From: Pyxidicoccus sp. MSG2
GTDB taxonomy: Bacteria; Myxococcota; Myxococcia; Myxococcales; Myxococcaceae
Assembly: GCF_026626705.1 (NCBI RefSeq)
Contig: NZ_JAPNKC010000001.1
Coordinates: 11,122,001-11,186,000 of the forward strand
Reading direction: 5' to 3'
DNA: 64,000 bases
Part shown: piece by piece, positions 56,214 through 64,000 of the stretch
Layout: each line of letters starts with the position of its first letter
How positions within the stretch are numbered: the stretch's first letter is position 1
The notes under the pieces: model-generated
Told to the model about the DNA's origin: nothing
Database searches by the model: none
Seen by the model: the letters and a program-made list of their open reading frames with translations, nothing else
Made by a program: the position numbers and the translations under genes

Positions 56214-57032
56214 CTACTCGGTGCGGCCCGGGGCGGGCGCGAGGTACATGCGGAAGCGTGTCACCGGCCGGTAGCCCATGCGGCGGTAGACGGGCAGGCC
56301 GGCGTCCGTGGCGTGCAGCACGGTGCGCTCGATGCCCCAGTCACGCCGGGCCGCGGCGAGCGCGTGCCGCATGACGGACTCGGCGCCGCCCTGGCGACGG
56401 TACGGGGGCAGCGTGGCGACCATGGCGACGTAGGCCACTCCGTCCACGCGCAGCACCGCCGCGCTGGTGGCGGCCTCGCCGTCCCGGCAGCCGACGAAGC
56501 CCTGGTGGTCCGGCCCGTAGAGGGACTCCACGGCGAAGGCCTCGCGGCCCACGTCGCGCGGCACGTCGTAGCAGGACGCGTTGATGTCCGAGAGCGCCTC
56601 GCGCGTCCACGCGTCCGTCACCGGGCGGAGGTCGAACGGGGAAGGGGAATGGACGGGCTCGACCAGTCGCTCGGCCACCATGCCGGTGGCGGTCATCGCG
56701 GGCTTGAGCCCGTACCAGGCCAGGATGGACTCGGCGCGCTCGCGCACCTGGGGGGCCATCCAGTCGTCGCCCAGCACGAAGGCCCAGCCGTGCCGGCCCT
56801 GGGCGAAGTAGCGCGCCGCGGAGGCGACGGACGCCGAGAGCGCCTGCTCCGTCGCCACGGGCGCGCGCAGGAAGGCCGCGTTCATCAGCGCCCAGGACAC
56901 GTGGCCCGCGGCGATGAACACCTCGGGCCGCTCCACCACCTCGCCCGCCGGACTCCCCAGCGCGAGCAGCTTCCAGGAACCCCGGTACTGCGCATGGGAC
57001 TCGTCAATCTCTGCTCGCGTGACGGTAGACAT
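56214..57032 (-). CDS. GNAT-family N-acetyltransferase
   Basis: 272 residues. The C-terminal GNAT core has VAYVAMVATLPPYRRQGGAESVMRHAL (V/I-A-T...RR-x-G motif A, about 200-225) and RMGYRPVTRFRMY near the end. The N-terminal half (about 1-130) is a GNAT-like lobe without a clear acetyl-CoA motif. Substrate unknown. Convergent with the sigma factor gene (3-bp gap); 40 bp after the VWA lipoprotein gene. Confidence 0.8.
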   Translation of the reverse strand: MSTVTRAEIDESHAQYRGSWKLLALGSPAGEVVERPEVFIAAGHVSWALMNAAFLRAPVATEQALSASVASAARYFAQGRHGWAFVLGDDWMAPQVRERAESILAWYGLKPAMTATGMVAERLVEPVHSPSPFDLRPVTDAWTREALSDINASCYDVPRDVGREAFAVESLYGPDHQGFVGCRDGEAATSAAVLRVDGVAYVAMVATLPPYRRQGGAESVMRHALAAARRDWGIERTVLHATDAGLPVYRRMGYRPVTRFRMYLAPAPGRTE

Positions 57033-57072
57033 GGGGGCTCCTGGGCGGGGAAGGGCAGGAGCCCCGAATCTA

Positions 57073-59058
57073 CTACCGGGCCGCTACACCCCGAAGCAGG
57101 GGCCGGGCTTTTTCCAGCAGCGAGAGGAATTCCTCACGCTCGGCGTTGCCCTCGGGTGTGGCCGCGCGGGCAATCTCGCGCACGGACTCGAAGCTCCAGC
57201 GGTCCGCGTGCGGGCTTTTCCGCAGCATTTCCGCCGCGCCCATCACCGCCGTGGCGAAGCGCAGGTCGGCGTTGGCTTCCTTGAAGGTACTGGCCAGTGC
57301 TTCGGCGGGGAAGCGGTAGGCGCGTTCCGTGGCGGACTCGCCGCGCGGTCGCTTCGCGCGCACGCGCACGGTGGCGAGGCCCTCGCCCGCACCCGGCTTC
57401 AGCTCCACTTCGTAGAGCGCGGTGACGGTGTGCCCGGAGCCAATCTCACCCGCGTCCACCCGGTCATTGCGGAAGTCGCGGTCCGCGATGTCCCGGTTCT
57501 CGTAGCCGATCAGCCGGTAGCGCGACACCTGCGCGGGGTCGAACTCCACCTGCAGCTTCACGTCCTGGGCAATGACTTCCAGCGTCCCGCCGAGCTGCTC
57601 CTGGAAGATGCGCCGCGCGGCCAGCAGCGAGTCCACGTAGTAGTGGTTGCCGTTCCCCTGGTCCGCGAGCTGCTCCATCATCGTGTCCTGGTAGTTGCCC
57701 ATGCCGAAGCCGACGGTGGTGACGGTGACGCCTTCCTTCACGTGGCCGCGGATGCGCTTGAGGATTTCCTCGTGGCTCGTCGCGCCCACGTTGGCGTCGC
57801 CGTCGGAGAGGATGACGATGCGCGAGAGCGAGCCGCCATCCAGCGTCTTCATCGCCTCCTGGTAGGCCAGCTCGATGCCGGACGCCATCGCGGTGGAGCC
57901 GCCCGCGGACAGGTCCTCGATGGCGGCGTGGATGTGAGCCTTCTTTTCCATGCCCGTCGGTGGCAGCACGCGGCGCACGTTGCCCGCGTACGTCACCAGC
58001 GCCACCGTGTCTCCGTCGCGCAGGTTGTCCACCAGCATCCGCAGCGCGCGCTTCGCCAGCGGGAGACGGTCCGGAGACTGCATCGAGCCGGACACGTCCA
58101 CGAGGAAGGTGAGGTGCGCGGGCTTGCGCTCGGACACGCTCACCCTGCGGCCCTGCACGCCCACGCGCAGCAGGTGACGTCCCTGCGTGAATGGTGACGG
58201 CGCGGCGTCCAGGTGCACGGCGAGCGGGCCGTCATTCGCAGCGGGCTCCGAGTAGCTGTAGCGGAAGTAGTTGACGAACTCCTCCACGCGCACGGCTTCC
58301 TTCGGTGGCAATGCACCATCCACCAGCTTGCGCCGCGCGAGTGTGTACGACGCCGTGTCCACGTCCACGGCGAAGGTGGACAGCCGGTCCTCGGCCGCCG
58401 TCACGAAGGGATTCACCCCGTAGTCCTTGTAGCCCTCGCCGGAGGATGAGGTGTCGGACGGTGCCGACTTGGTCGCGAGCGAGCCTCCGATGCCCTTTCC
58501 CCCGAGCGAGACGGAGCCCTGTCCGTACATGACTCCATTGTTCGGGCCGGGGCCGGCGAGGGAACTGCCAGCACCGTAGGCGACCGCTCCAATCCCGCGC
58601 CCCTTCGTGCCAATCGAGCCGATGCCACCGCCGCCAGACCCCTTGCCGCTCAGGCCCAGCCCTCTCGGCGCCTTGTCGCCACCCCCAGCTCCGACGCCGC
58701 TGAGGCCGAGTCCAGTGCCCATGCGGCCTTCGTCCGACTTCAATGCGGCACCGGACGGTGCGGGCGCGGCGGACTTCATCGCCGCTTCGAGCCGCGGATC
58801 CGCGCTCGCGACCATAGGCATCTTCGCCGCTGGCGCGGTGCGCGGGGCCGCCGCGGCGTTTTGGACCGGGGCCGTGGCGGGCGCGGCCATGTCACCCGCG
58901 CTGCCTTGCTTCTCCTGCTTCGCCTCGGCGGGGAGGGTGGATTTGGACCGCTGGTCCGCCGTTCCTCCAGTGTCCTCCCCTGAACGGCAGCCCGACACCG
59001 TGCTCCCCAGGACGAGTGCGCACACCACTCCCGTGACGGCCAGATGCATCCGCCTCAT
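57073..59058 (-). CDS. YfbK-like VWA-domain lipoprotein
   Basis: 661 residues. Signal peptide with lipobox STVSGC, a Pro/Ala region, a Gly-rich stretch (about 105-200), the YfbK N-terminal domain (NPFVTAAEDRLSTFAVDVDTASY), a VWA domain with MIDAS motif FLVDVSGSMQ (about 316) and later ILSDGDANVG, and a C-terminal DUF3520-like domain. Binds metal-dependent protein ligands at the envelope; role unknown. ATG 59058 chosen because GGAGG lies six bases ahead; the frame is open to 59106. Confidence 0.87.
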   Translation of the reverse strand: MRRMHLAVTGVVCALVLGSTVSGCRSGEDTGGTADQRSKSTLPAEAKQEKQGSAGDMAAPATAPVQNAAAAPRTAPAAKMPMVASADPRLEAAMKSAAPAPSGAALKSDEGRMGTGLGLSGVGAGGGDKAPRGLGLSGKGSGGGGIGSIGTKGRGIGAVAYGAGSSLAGPGPNNGVMYGQGSVSLGGKGIGGSLATKSAPSDTSSSGEGYKDYGVNPFVTAAEDRLSTFAVDVDTASYTLARRKLVDGALPPKEAVRVEEFVNYFRYSYSEPAANDGPLAVHLDAAPSPFTQGRHLLRVGVQGRRVSVSERKPAHLTFLVDVSGSMQSPDRLPLAKRALRMLVDNLRDGDTVALVTYAGNVRRVLPPTGMEKKAHIHAAIEDLSAGGSTAMASGIELAYQEAMKTLDGGSLSRIVILSDGDANVGATSHEEILKRIRGHVKEGVTVTTVGFGMGNYQDTMMEQLADQGNGNHYYVDSLLAARRIFQEQLGGTLEVIAQDVKLQVEFDPAQVSRYRLIGYENRDIADRDFRNDRVDAGEIGSGHTVTALYEVELKPGAGEGLATVRVRAKRPRGESATERAYRFPAEALASTFKEANADLRFATAVMGAAEMLRKSPHADRWSFESVREIARAATPEGNAEREEFLSLLEKARPLLRGVAAR

Positions 59059-59138
59059 TCGCAGCCTCCGTTGTCGCTGATTCGCGAAGCCTTCCGACAG
59101 CGGCACGCGCGAAAAGGTTCCGGAGATGTCGCGGCGCG

Positions 59139-59555
59139 GTGTGGACTTCGCCCGACCAGGCCCACGTATCCGCGCACCACGCCAATGTGACGTACTTCGC
59201 GGCGACGGACGTGCAGTGGTTGGACACCACGCATCCGTTGGTCTGGGTGGCGGATGGCAGCCACGCGAGCTACCGCGACGAGAGCACCTGTGACAGCACC
59301 TACGAGGAGCTGGGCTGGGGGCTCGACAGCTGCCAGACGAACGCGAGCTACCGCTGGTTCACCTGGGCCGGAGGGAAGGGTACGCGTTCGGGCTACCAGG
59401 GTGGCGGTGTCATCAACGTGGGTGAGAAGACGCGCACGCTGAAGGGCCAGGAGTTCCTCAAGTACAACGCGCGCTGGGGTGAGGTGGGGAACAGCTCCAA
59501 CACCTCAGGCGTGCGCGGCCCGGCGATGCAGGGCAACTGGACGCGCGACACCTGA
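59139..59555 (+). pseudogene. 5'-truncated exported-protein remnant
   Basis: 138 codons whose sequence begins mid-domain: HVSAHHANVTYFAATD, then HPLVWVADGSHASY, then NVGEKTRTL and WGEVGNSSNTSG, closing WTRDT-stop. The GSHASY and W-G-...-GP-...-W pattern is like the C-terminal half of Vps62-type secreted proteins. There is no ribosome site, signal peptide or N-terminal half, and the DNA upstream belongs to the divergent VWA gene. Its last 66 bp recur at 60041-60106. Read as a gene fragment. Confidence 0.55.
59481..59546 (+). repeat. Gene 3'-end repeat, copy 1
   Basis: Begins gaggtggggaacagctccaa, ends ctggacgcgc. Codes for GEVGNSSNTSGVRGPAMQGNW at the end of the remnant above. Copies 2 and 3 lie at 60041-60106 and about 60214-60261. 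Confidence 0.85.
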
Positions 59556-59572
59556 GCCGTGGCGGCAAGGCT

Positions 59573-59598
59573 CCGCGGGGCGTGTTCGAGCCCCGCGG
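59573..59598 (+). terminator. Terminator-like hairpin after the gene remnant
   Basis: CCGCGGGGC (59573-59581) pairs perfectly with GCCCCGCGG (59590-59598) around an 8-nt loop, 18 bp after the remnant's stop. No T-run. The loop sequence gttcga briefly suggested a tRNA T-arm, but no other tRNA part is present. Confidence 0.5.
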
Positions 59599-59641
59599 AT
59601 TGCGCCAGTTGTTGCCGGGGCGACTGGCGGTGTGAGGTTCG

Positions 59642-59845
59642 TCAGTACGGGGTGTTCAAGTCCTCGGAGAAGACGGTGAGCGCCACCGTGCCGCGCGTCG
59701 CGCTCCGTCCTCCCGGGTACGTCACGAAGCGAGGCACCATCGGCTGCACGTCGCGGAGCCTCTGGTCCGCCCTCCGCGTCATGTCCTTCGCGGCGCAGCG
59801 GCGGGCGGATGCCTCCGTCGAGTGATTGTGCTTCGTGCAGAGCAT
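59642..59845 (-). CDS. Doubtful 67-residue ORF
   Basis: Begins MLCTKHNHSTEASARRC and ends VALTVFSEDLNTPY. A CxxH...C start and a beta-strand-like ending look protein-like, but no ribosome site is visible and it lies in decayed DNA. May itself be a gene fragment. Confidence 0.2.
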   Translation of the reverse strand: MLCTKHNHSTEASARRCAAKDMTRRADQRLRDVQPMVPRFVTYPGGRSATRGTVALTVFSEDLNTPY

Positions 59846-60040
59846 GGGTCTGTCAGGCGGCGTGAGGACTACGTGCTGGGCGGCAACTCCACCGCGAAGA
59901 CGTCCACGATGTTCAGTGCGAAATGGTGGTGCACGGCTTTCCACCACGGTGCGGTTGTGAGCGCGGTGGCGAAGGCCCTGTCACAGAAATCGAGCCACTT
60001 CCACCGCAAACACGTCGACCCTGCCGGAGACGACGAAGGC

Positions 60041-60106
60041 GAGGTAGGTAATAGCTCCAACACCTCAGGCGTGCGCGGCCGGGCGCTGCAGGGCAACTGG
60101 ACGCGC
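60041..60106 (+). repeat. Gene 3'-end repeat, copy 2
   Basis: Begins gaggtaggtaatagctccaa; nearly identical to copy 1 over 66 bp, then diverges after acgcgc, where copy 1 stops coding. Confidence 0.85.
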
Positions 60107-60213
60107 TACGTGGGCGGGCTGGACCAGCGGGCCTACTCCCGGAGGGAGCCGCTCATCCGCCAGGTGCTCGCGCTGGTGCTGGTGGTCTACGGGATTCGAC
60201 TGCTGGTGACGGG

Positions 60214-60261
60214 GCAGGGCGTGCGCGGCCCGCTGATGCGGGCAACGGGACGCGCGACACC
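60214..60261 (+). repeat. Gene 3'-end repeat, copy 3 (degraded)
   Basis: gcagggcgtgcgcggcccgc at its start matches the second half of copy 1, and it continues into the acgcgcgacacc end that copy 2 lacks. So copy 3 derives from copy 1 or a common parent, not from copy 2. Confidence 0.65.
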
Positions 60262-60292
60262 CGAGGCGCCGCGCGTCCTGCCATGCAGCGGA

Positions 60293-60622
60293 CTACTGCG
60301 GTGCGCACTCGAAGCAGCGGATGGCGCAGTAGGTGCCCGAGCCATCGCACTGCGGGCACTCGCGCTTGCCGCCGGAGCAGGCCATCGCCTCGACCTCGCC
60401 CGTGGGCGCGGCCGGCGGAATGCAGTCCAGGCACGCGTCACCGCAGTAGGTGCTGAGGCCATCACACGACGTGCACAGGTACTGGCCCTTGGGACATCCG
60501 GCGGCCTCCTGCACCTGCTGCGACTCCTGCGGTTCCTGCGCCTCGGGTGACTGGCTGGGACCACAGCCAACGGTCAGCACCAACGCCAACGCCGCGGACC
60601 ATGCGAGCAACTTGGAGCTCAT
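60293..60622 (-). CDS. Cysteine-rich lipoprotein with two matched 25-residue repeats
   Basis: 109 residues. Signal peptide with lipobox LTVGC (lipidated Cys20), a Gln/Glu/Pro/Ser spacer, then two copies of C-x6-C-x2-C-D-G-x2-T-Y-C-x3-C-x2-C at residues 43-67 and 82-106, exactly 39 residues apart. All twelve cysteines of the mature core are in the repeats. CxxCDGxG resembles DnaJ-type zinc fingers, so metal binding is one option; another is that it is a substrate of the divergent MNIO enzyme. Ribosome site AGAGGAAA six bases before ATG 60622. 104 bp separate it from the MNIO gene. Confidence 0.8.
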   Translation of the reverse strand: MSSKLLAWSAALALVLTVGCGPSQSPEAQEPQESQQVQEAAGCPKGQYLCTSCDGLSTYCGDACLDCIPPAAPTGEVEAMACSGGKRECPQCDGSGTYCAIRCFECAPQ

Positions 60623-60726
60623 GATGTTTCCTCTGTGAGGGGGAAGGGGACTGCACCGCTACGCTAGCCGCTTGCCCTCACTGCGAAGAAGCGCGTGCCA
60701 TCGCGCTGCAATCCGACAGGAACGAT

Positions 60727-62421
60727 GTGTCGGCCGTGGCGATGACAGCGGAGCGCGTCTACGTTCATGGAATGACGCACGTGGACGCCGACATGTGGAC
60801 GCTGCCCTGGCGCGGGCTGGGGCTGAGCAGCAACCTGAGCACGGCGGACGTGCCTCAACCGTATCGACTGCTGGACGCGTCTCCGGGTCTCTTCGACTAC
60901 GTCGAGTACAGCGCGCCGCTGTCGCTCGAAGAGGCAAAGGCGCATGCGTCGCTGTTCCCGGAGATGTGGCGCCGTCGCGCCGATGTGCCGGTGCTCTTCC
61001 ACCCCGTGCATCTCAACCTCTGGGGCCCGGAACTGGAGCCGGCGTCGGCGCTCGCGGAATTGGACGCGCATGCGCGCACGGTGGGCAGTCCGTGGGTGGG
61101 CAACGACGTGGGCTGGTGGCACGTGGGCGGCCAGCCCTTCCCGGGCTACCTCTACTTCACGCCGCCGTTCAACGCGGCGGGCCTCGCGGACTGCGCGGCG
61201 CATGCGCTCCACGTGCAGCGGCACCTCTCCATGCCCCTGGTGCTGGAGAACCCCGCAGTGCTCGCGCGCCGAGGCGAATGGCACGTGCTGGATTTCATGT
61301 CCCGGCTGCACGCGCGCACCGGGCTTCCGCTGCTCCTGGACCTGGGGCACCTCTTCAGCCACCAGCTCTCCGCGGGCCTGCCGCTGGAGGCGGGGCTGGA
61401 CGGCTTCCCGCTCGACCAGGTCATCGAAATCCACCTTGCCGGAGGTGTGGTGACGCGCCGGGGCTCGCGCCAGTTCTACGTGGATGACCACACGCAGCCG
61501 GTGCGCGAGGAATTGTTCGAGCTGCTGGAGTCACTCCTGCCGCGCTGTCCCTCGCTGCGCGCCGTCACCTTCGAAGGGGACGGACACCCGCCCGAGGTGG
61601 TCATGGTGTCGCTGCGCCGCCTGCGCAGGCTGGTGCCCGCGAGCGAGCGCCCCCCCCTGACGCTGCGCACGCCTCGTGACCTCACCGTGCCAACGCTGAC
61701 CGGTGAGAGCCGGCCGTGGGAATTGTTCGACGCGGGCCACGGCGCCACGCCTGCAACCTCCGTGGAGGACGAGGAAGGGACGCTGGCGGACCGGGACTTC
61801 CGGCTGGCCGTGGTCGCGGAGGTGCTGGACCGCGAGTGGCCGCTCACGCGGCTGCTCGTCGCGGGAACGGGGGAGTCTCTCGCCGCCTTCACCGGCTCAC
61901 CGGAGTACCGAGGCCTCTTCGGCGGCACGGGCCGCTCGCTGGGACAGGTCTTCTCCAAGTGGGCCATGCGGCGCCTGCGCGAGCACCCCGACGAAGGGGC
62001 CTCCGCGGCGCTGGCGGTGGAGATGCTCCTGCCCACGCTGTTCCTCCGCCCGGTACCGTCTCCGGGGCCGGGGCAGGTGGGCCTGGCGGAGGACGTGCGG
62101 CCGGGTGCCCTCCCGGCGGACCTGTCCGAGCTCGTCTTCGCCGCTCGCGCCGTGCGCCGTCACCTCACGGCCCGTGCGTGGGCCTGTGGCTCGCTGGAGC
62201 TGTCGGGCCTGGAGTCGCTGGCGCAGGTGGCTCGGCGGCCGGGCCAGGGGCCGTGGAGCTTCCTCGTCCGGCGCAGGGGCGGGGCGCACGAGGTGCTGAC
62301 GGTGGCGCCCGCCCTGGCGGAGTGGGTGCGCAAGCTCGCCTCCCGCCCCATGTCGGTGGAGGAGGCGCCCCCCGCATTGCTGGCCGAGGCCCAGGGGCGC
62401 GGGCTGATCCGCTGGGGGTAA
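60727..62421 (+). CDS. MNIO (DUF692) family iron oxidase with extra C-terminal domain
   Basis: 564 residues. The first about 285 form a DUF692 TIM barrel: DYVEYSAPLS (Glu near 61), FHPVHLNLWG (His92, His95), LVLENPA (Glu174), LLLDLGHLFSH (Asp205, His208, His212), EIHLAGG (His236) and VDDHTQ (Asp253, His255). These match the metal ligands of multinuclear non-haem iron enzymes such as MbnB, TglH and ChrH, which oxidise cysteines of peptide substrates. The remaining about 280 residues are not recognised; known MNIOs usually need a separate partner protein, so this may be a built-in one. GTG 60727 has AGGA five bases ahead; ATGs at 60742 and 60772 are alternatives. Divergent from the Cys-rich lipoprotein. 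Confidence 0.82.
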   Translation: MSAVAMTAERVYVHGMTHVDADMWTLPWRGLGLSSNLSTADVPQPYRLLDASPGLFDYVEYSAPLSLEEAKAHASLFPEMWRRRADVPVLFHPVHLNLWGPELEPASALAELDAHARTVGSPWVGNDVGWWHVGGQPFPGYLYFTPPFNAAGLADCAAHALHVQRHLSMPLVLENPAVLARRGEWHVLDFMSRLHARTGLPLLLDLGHLFSHQLSAGLPLEAGLDGFPLDQVIEIHLAGGVVTRRGSRQFYVDDHTQPVREELFELLESLLPRCPSLRAVTFEGDGHPPEVVMVSLRRLRRLVPASERPPLTLRTPRDLTVPTLTGESRPWELFDAGHGATPATSVEDEEGTLADRDFRLAVVAEVLDREWPLTRLLVAGTGESLAAFTGSPEYRGLFGGTGRSLGQVFSKWAMRRLREHPDEGASAALAVEMLLPTLFLRPVPSPGPGQVGLAEDVRPGALPADLSELVFAARAVRRHLTARAWACGSLELSGLESLAQVARRPGQGPWSFLVRRRGGAHEVLTVAPALAEWVRKLASRPMSVEEAPPALLAEAQGRGLIRWG

Positions 62422-62482
62422 ATCGTCTGGAAGTGGACCGAAGCCTTGCGCTGGCCCGTCCGGTGGGGTACGTGCGGCCGCC

Positions 62483-63118
62483 ATGGCGTCCCCCCTCGTC
62501 GTCGGCATCGCGGGCGGCACCGCGTCCGGCAAGACCACCGTCGCCCGCAAGGTTCGCGAGGCGCTGGCCGATTGCCGCGTGGCCTTCATCGATCAGGACT
62601 CGTACTACCGGGACCTGAAGGACCTCCCGCTGGCGGACAGGCGCGAGGTGAACTTCGACCATCCGGATGCGTTCGACACGGACCTGCTCGTGAAGCACCT
62701 GCGCGAGCTGAAGTCCGGCCGGCCCATCCAGAAGCCCGTCTACGACTTCGTCACCTCGTCCCGCCAGCCGCGCACCATGGGCGTGGACCCGGGGGACATC
62801 ATCCTCATCGAGGGCATCCTCGTCCTGCACATGAAGGAGGTGCGCGACGAGATGGACGTGAAGATCTACGTCGATGCGGATGACGACCTGCGCATCCTTC
62901 GCCGCCTCACCCGCGACATCAAGGACCGCGGCCGCGACTTCGACCACGTGGTGGGCCAGTACCTGCGCCACGTGCGCCCCATGCACATGGGCTTCGTCGA
63001 GCCGTCCAAGCACTTCGCGGACATCATCATCCCGCACGGCGGCAACAACGAGATTGCCATCGGCATGCTGGTGGGCGCCCTGCGCGGCAAGCTCTCCGGC
63101 GCACCGCCGCGCGAGTAG
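62483..63118 (+). CDS. udk: Uridine kinase
   Basis: 211 residues, normal for the family. P-loop GGTASGKTT (about 11), QDSYYRDL (about 38), NFDHPDAFD (about 54), and PVYDFVTSSR. Phosphorylates uridine/cytidine in pyrimidine salvage in the cytoplasm. 61 bp after the MNIO gene; stop abuts the convergent hydrolase gene. Confidence 0.93.
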   Translation: MASPLVVGIAGGTASGKTTVARKVREALADCRVAFIDQDSYYRDLKDLPLADRREVNFDHPDAFDTDLLVKHLRELKSGRPIQKPVYDFVTSSRQPRTMGVDPGDIILIEGILVLHMKEVRDEMDVKIYVDADDDLRILRRLTRDIKDRGRDFDHVVGQYLRHVRPMHMGFVEPSKHFADIIIPHGGNNEIAIGMLVGALRGKLSGAPPRE

Positions 63119-64000
63119 TCAGCAGCGCCGCAGGAAGTCGCCCAGCGGGCCAATCAGCCGGTCCGCGTCCGACAGGAGCGCGCCGTGGTCTCCAGGGCCC
63201 GGCAGCTCCAGCAGGCGCGCGCTCACGCCCGCCGCGGACAGAAGGTGGTACGTGTCCCGCACGCGACTCACCGGCGCCAGCACGTCCGACGAGCCCGCCA
63301 CCAGCAGCACCCGCGAGCGGATGTGCTGGAAGCAGTCCGACACGTCGCCCCCCGCCCACGCCGAGCACAGCGTCGCCCAGGACACCGGGTCGAACGTGTC
63401 CGCGAACGCGTCGGCCTCCGCCTCCAGCGCCACCCGGGCGGACTCCGGGTCCGGCCAGCGCGAGGCGAGGTACTCGCGCCCGTACAGCAGCTTCTGGAAG
63501 TCCAGCCGCAGCCGGCGCATCGTCTTTCGCGGCAGCGTGTCCGGCCCGTAGAGTCCCTCGCGGAAGTCCGGGTCCGCGCGCAGCAGCTGCCAGGACAGGC
63601 CCAGCTTCTCGCGCACGCCCTCGGGCAGCGCGCGCGCCGTGCCCAGCGTCACCACGCCCGCGGCCAGGTCCGGGAAGAGCGCCGCCAGCCGCAGCGCCAC
63701 CTGGCCGCCCAGGCCCACGCCCACCAGCGCGCGCACCTGCTTCAGCCCCAGCGCGCGCAAGCACGCGGACACGCCGCGCGCCATGTCCAGCACCGTGAGG
63801 GGCGGCATGTTGAGGCCCCAGCGCTCACCCGTCGCCGGGTCCGCCGAGGCCGGTGACGTGGTGCCGAAGGGGCTGCCCAGCAGGCCCGGCACCACCACCG
63901 GTGTGCTCTCCGGGTCCAACGCCAGCCCCGGGCCCACCAGCGCATGCGCCCAGCCAGACGGTTGGTAGGCCGAGTCCTCTAGTGGACCCAAGGCTCGGTG
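63119..64000 (-). CDS. MetX-like alpha/beta hydrolase lacking the nucleophile (5' end outside window)
   Basis: The frame is open to the right edge, so the N-terminus is missing. Homoserine O-acetyltransferase features: GPGLALD, GSPFGTTSPASADP, WGLNMPPLTVLDMARG. The nucleophile elbow, GGSMGG in MetX, reads GVGLGG here, so the catalytic Ser is absent. The Asp (GSSDVLAP) and His (GDHGALL) of the triad remain. It may bind a ligand, use other chemistry or be inactive. A TTG at 63991 is an in-frame start but would remove conserved sequence. Confidence 0.72.
   Translation of the reverse strand, partial: HRALGPLEDSAYQPSGWAHALVGPGLALDPESTPVVVPGLLGSPFGTTSPASADPATGERWGLNMPPLTVLDMARGVSACLRALGLKQVRALVGVGLGGQVALRLAALFPDLAAGVVTLGTARALPEGVREKLGLSWQLLRADPDFREGLYGPDTLPRKTMRRLRLDFQKLLYGREYLASRWPDPESARVALEAEADAFADTFDPVSWATLCSAWAGGDVSDCFQHIRSRVLLVAGSSDVLAPVSRVRDTYHLLSAAGVSARLLELPGPGDHGALLSDADRLIGPLGDFLRRC

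Larger units (their letters stand above)
59599..60292. other. Decayed intergenic region with repeated gene ends
   Basis: About 690 bp with no convincing intact gene. It holds copies 2 and 3 of the 3'-end repeat, a stretch between them that could encode one membrane span (IRQVLALVLVVYGIRLLV), and a weak minus-strand ORF (59642-59845). Looks like residue of tandem gene copies after deletion. Confidence 0.5.

Noticed and set aside
59573..59598. tRNA T-arm-like sequence (gttcga in a GC stem)
   Set aside because: No acceptor stem, anticodon arm or D-arm at the right distances; the stem is 9 bp, better read as a terminator-like hairpin.

Overview
The window is high-GC chromosomal DNA from a delta-proteobacterium, most likely a myxobacterium of the Myxococcus/Corallococcus type. 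The reasons are the strong G/C third-position bias, the modular polyketide synthase, a giant Ser/Thr kinase-ATPase-TPR regulator, many lipoproteins and outer-membrane proteins of unknown role, and a zinc-ribbon/J-domain protein. This assignment is an inference; no rRNA or other species marker is present. I saw no tRNA, rRNA, insertion sequence or CRISPR array.

Layout. 1-10405: edge of a polyketide cluster. It holds a trans-AT-like PKS (cut off by the left end), a cytochrome P450 with a C-terminal frameshift, a divergent type II thioesterase and a flavin monooxygenase. 10519-13722: a flippase-like membrane protein fused to a methyltransferase, then a GT87-type glycosyltransferase. 13810-22305: housekeeping and signalling genes: zinc-ribbon/J-domain protein, MutS2, TPR protein, class III cyclase, NamZ-like muramidase (DUF1343), a phosphoesterase-like protein and NadD. 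22302-30568: a protease/beta-propeller/beta-barrel lipoprotein, an unknown protein, a Rossmann/DUF2520 protein and a ClpA-like unfoldase. 30789-37418: a tightly overlapping efflux operon (YIP1, TolC, MacA-like, ATPase, two MacB-like permeases), followed by a cysteine synthase-like gene. 38490-41196: a propeller lipoprotein and a replication-initiator-like protein carrying a C-terminal DnaA domain I. Upstream of that protein lies an unusual 594-bp region rich in GATC and inverted repeats.

41791-46845: a Cre-like locus of CreD-like membrane protein, exported protein, sensor kinase, response regulator and a 31-residue membrane peptide. 47060-51106: a three-gene set with a DyP-type peroxidase. 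51405-56210: a kinase/cyclase/ATPase/TPR giant broken by one frameshift, followed by an ECF sigma factor. 56214-59058: GNAT and YfbK-like VWA lipoprotein. 59139-60290: a decayed region with three copies of the same gene 3' end. 60293-62421: a twin-repeat cysteine-rich lipoprotein divergent from an MNIO (DUF692) enzyme with a fused extra domain. The window closes with uridine kinase and a MetX-like hydrolase that lacks its serine.

The strongest candidates for an undescribed system are the MNIO/cysteine-rich lipoprotein pair (60293-62421) and the DnaA-domain-I protein with its GATC-rich upstream region (39916-41790). Two genes (P450 and the giant kinase) each look broken by exactly one missing base. 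In both cases restoring one base gives a full-length family protein, so assembly error should be excluded before calling them pseudogenes.
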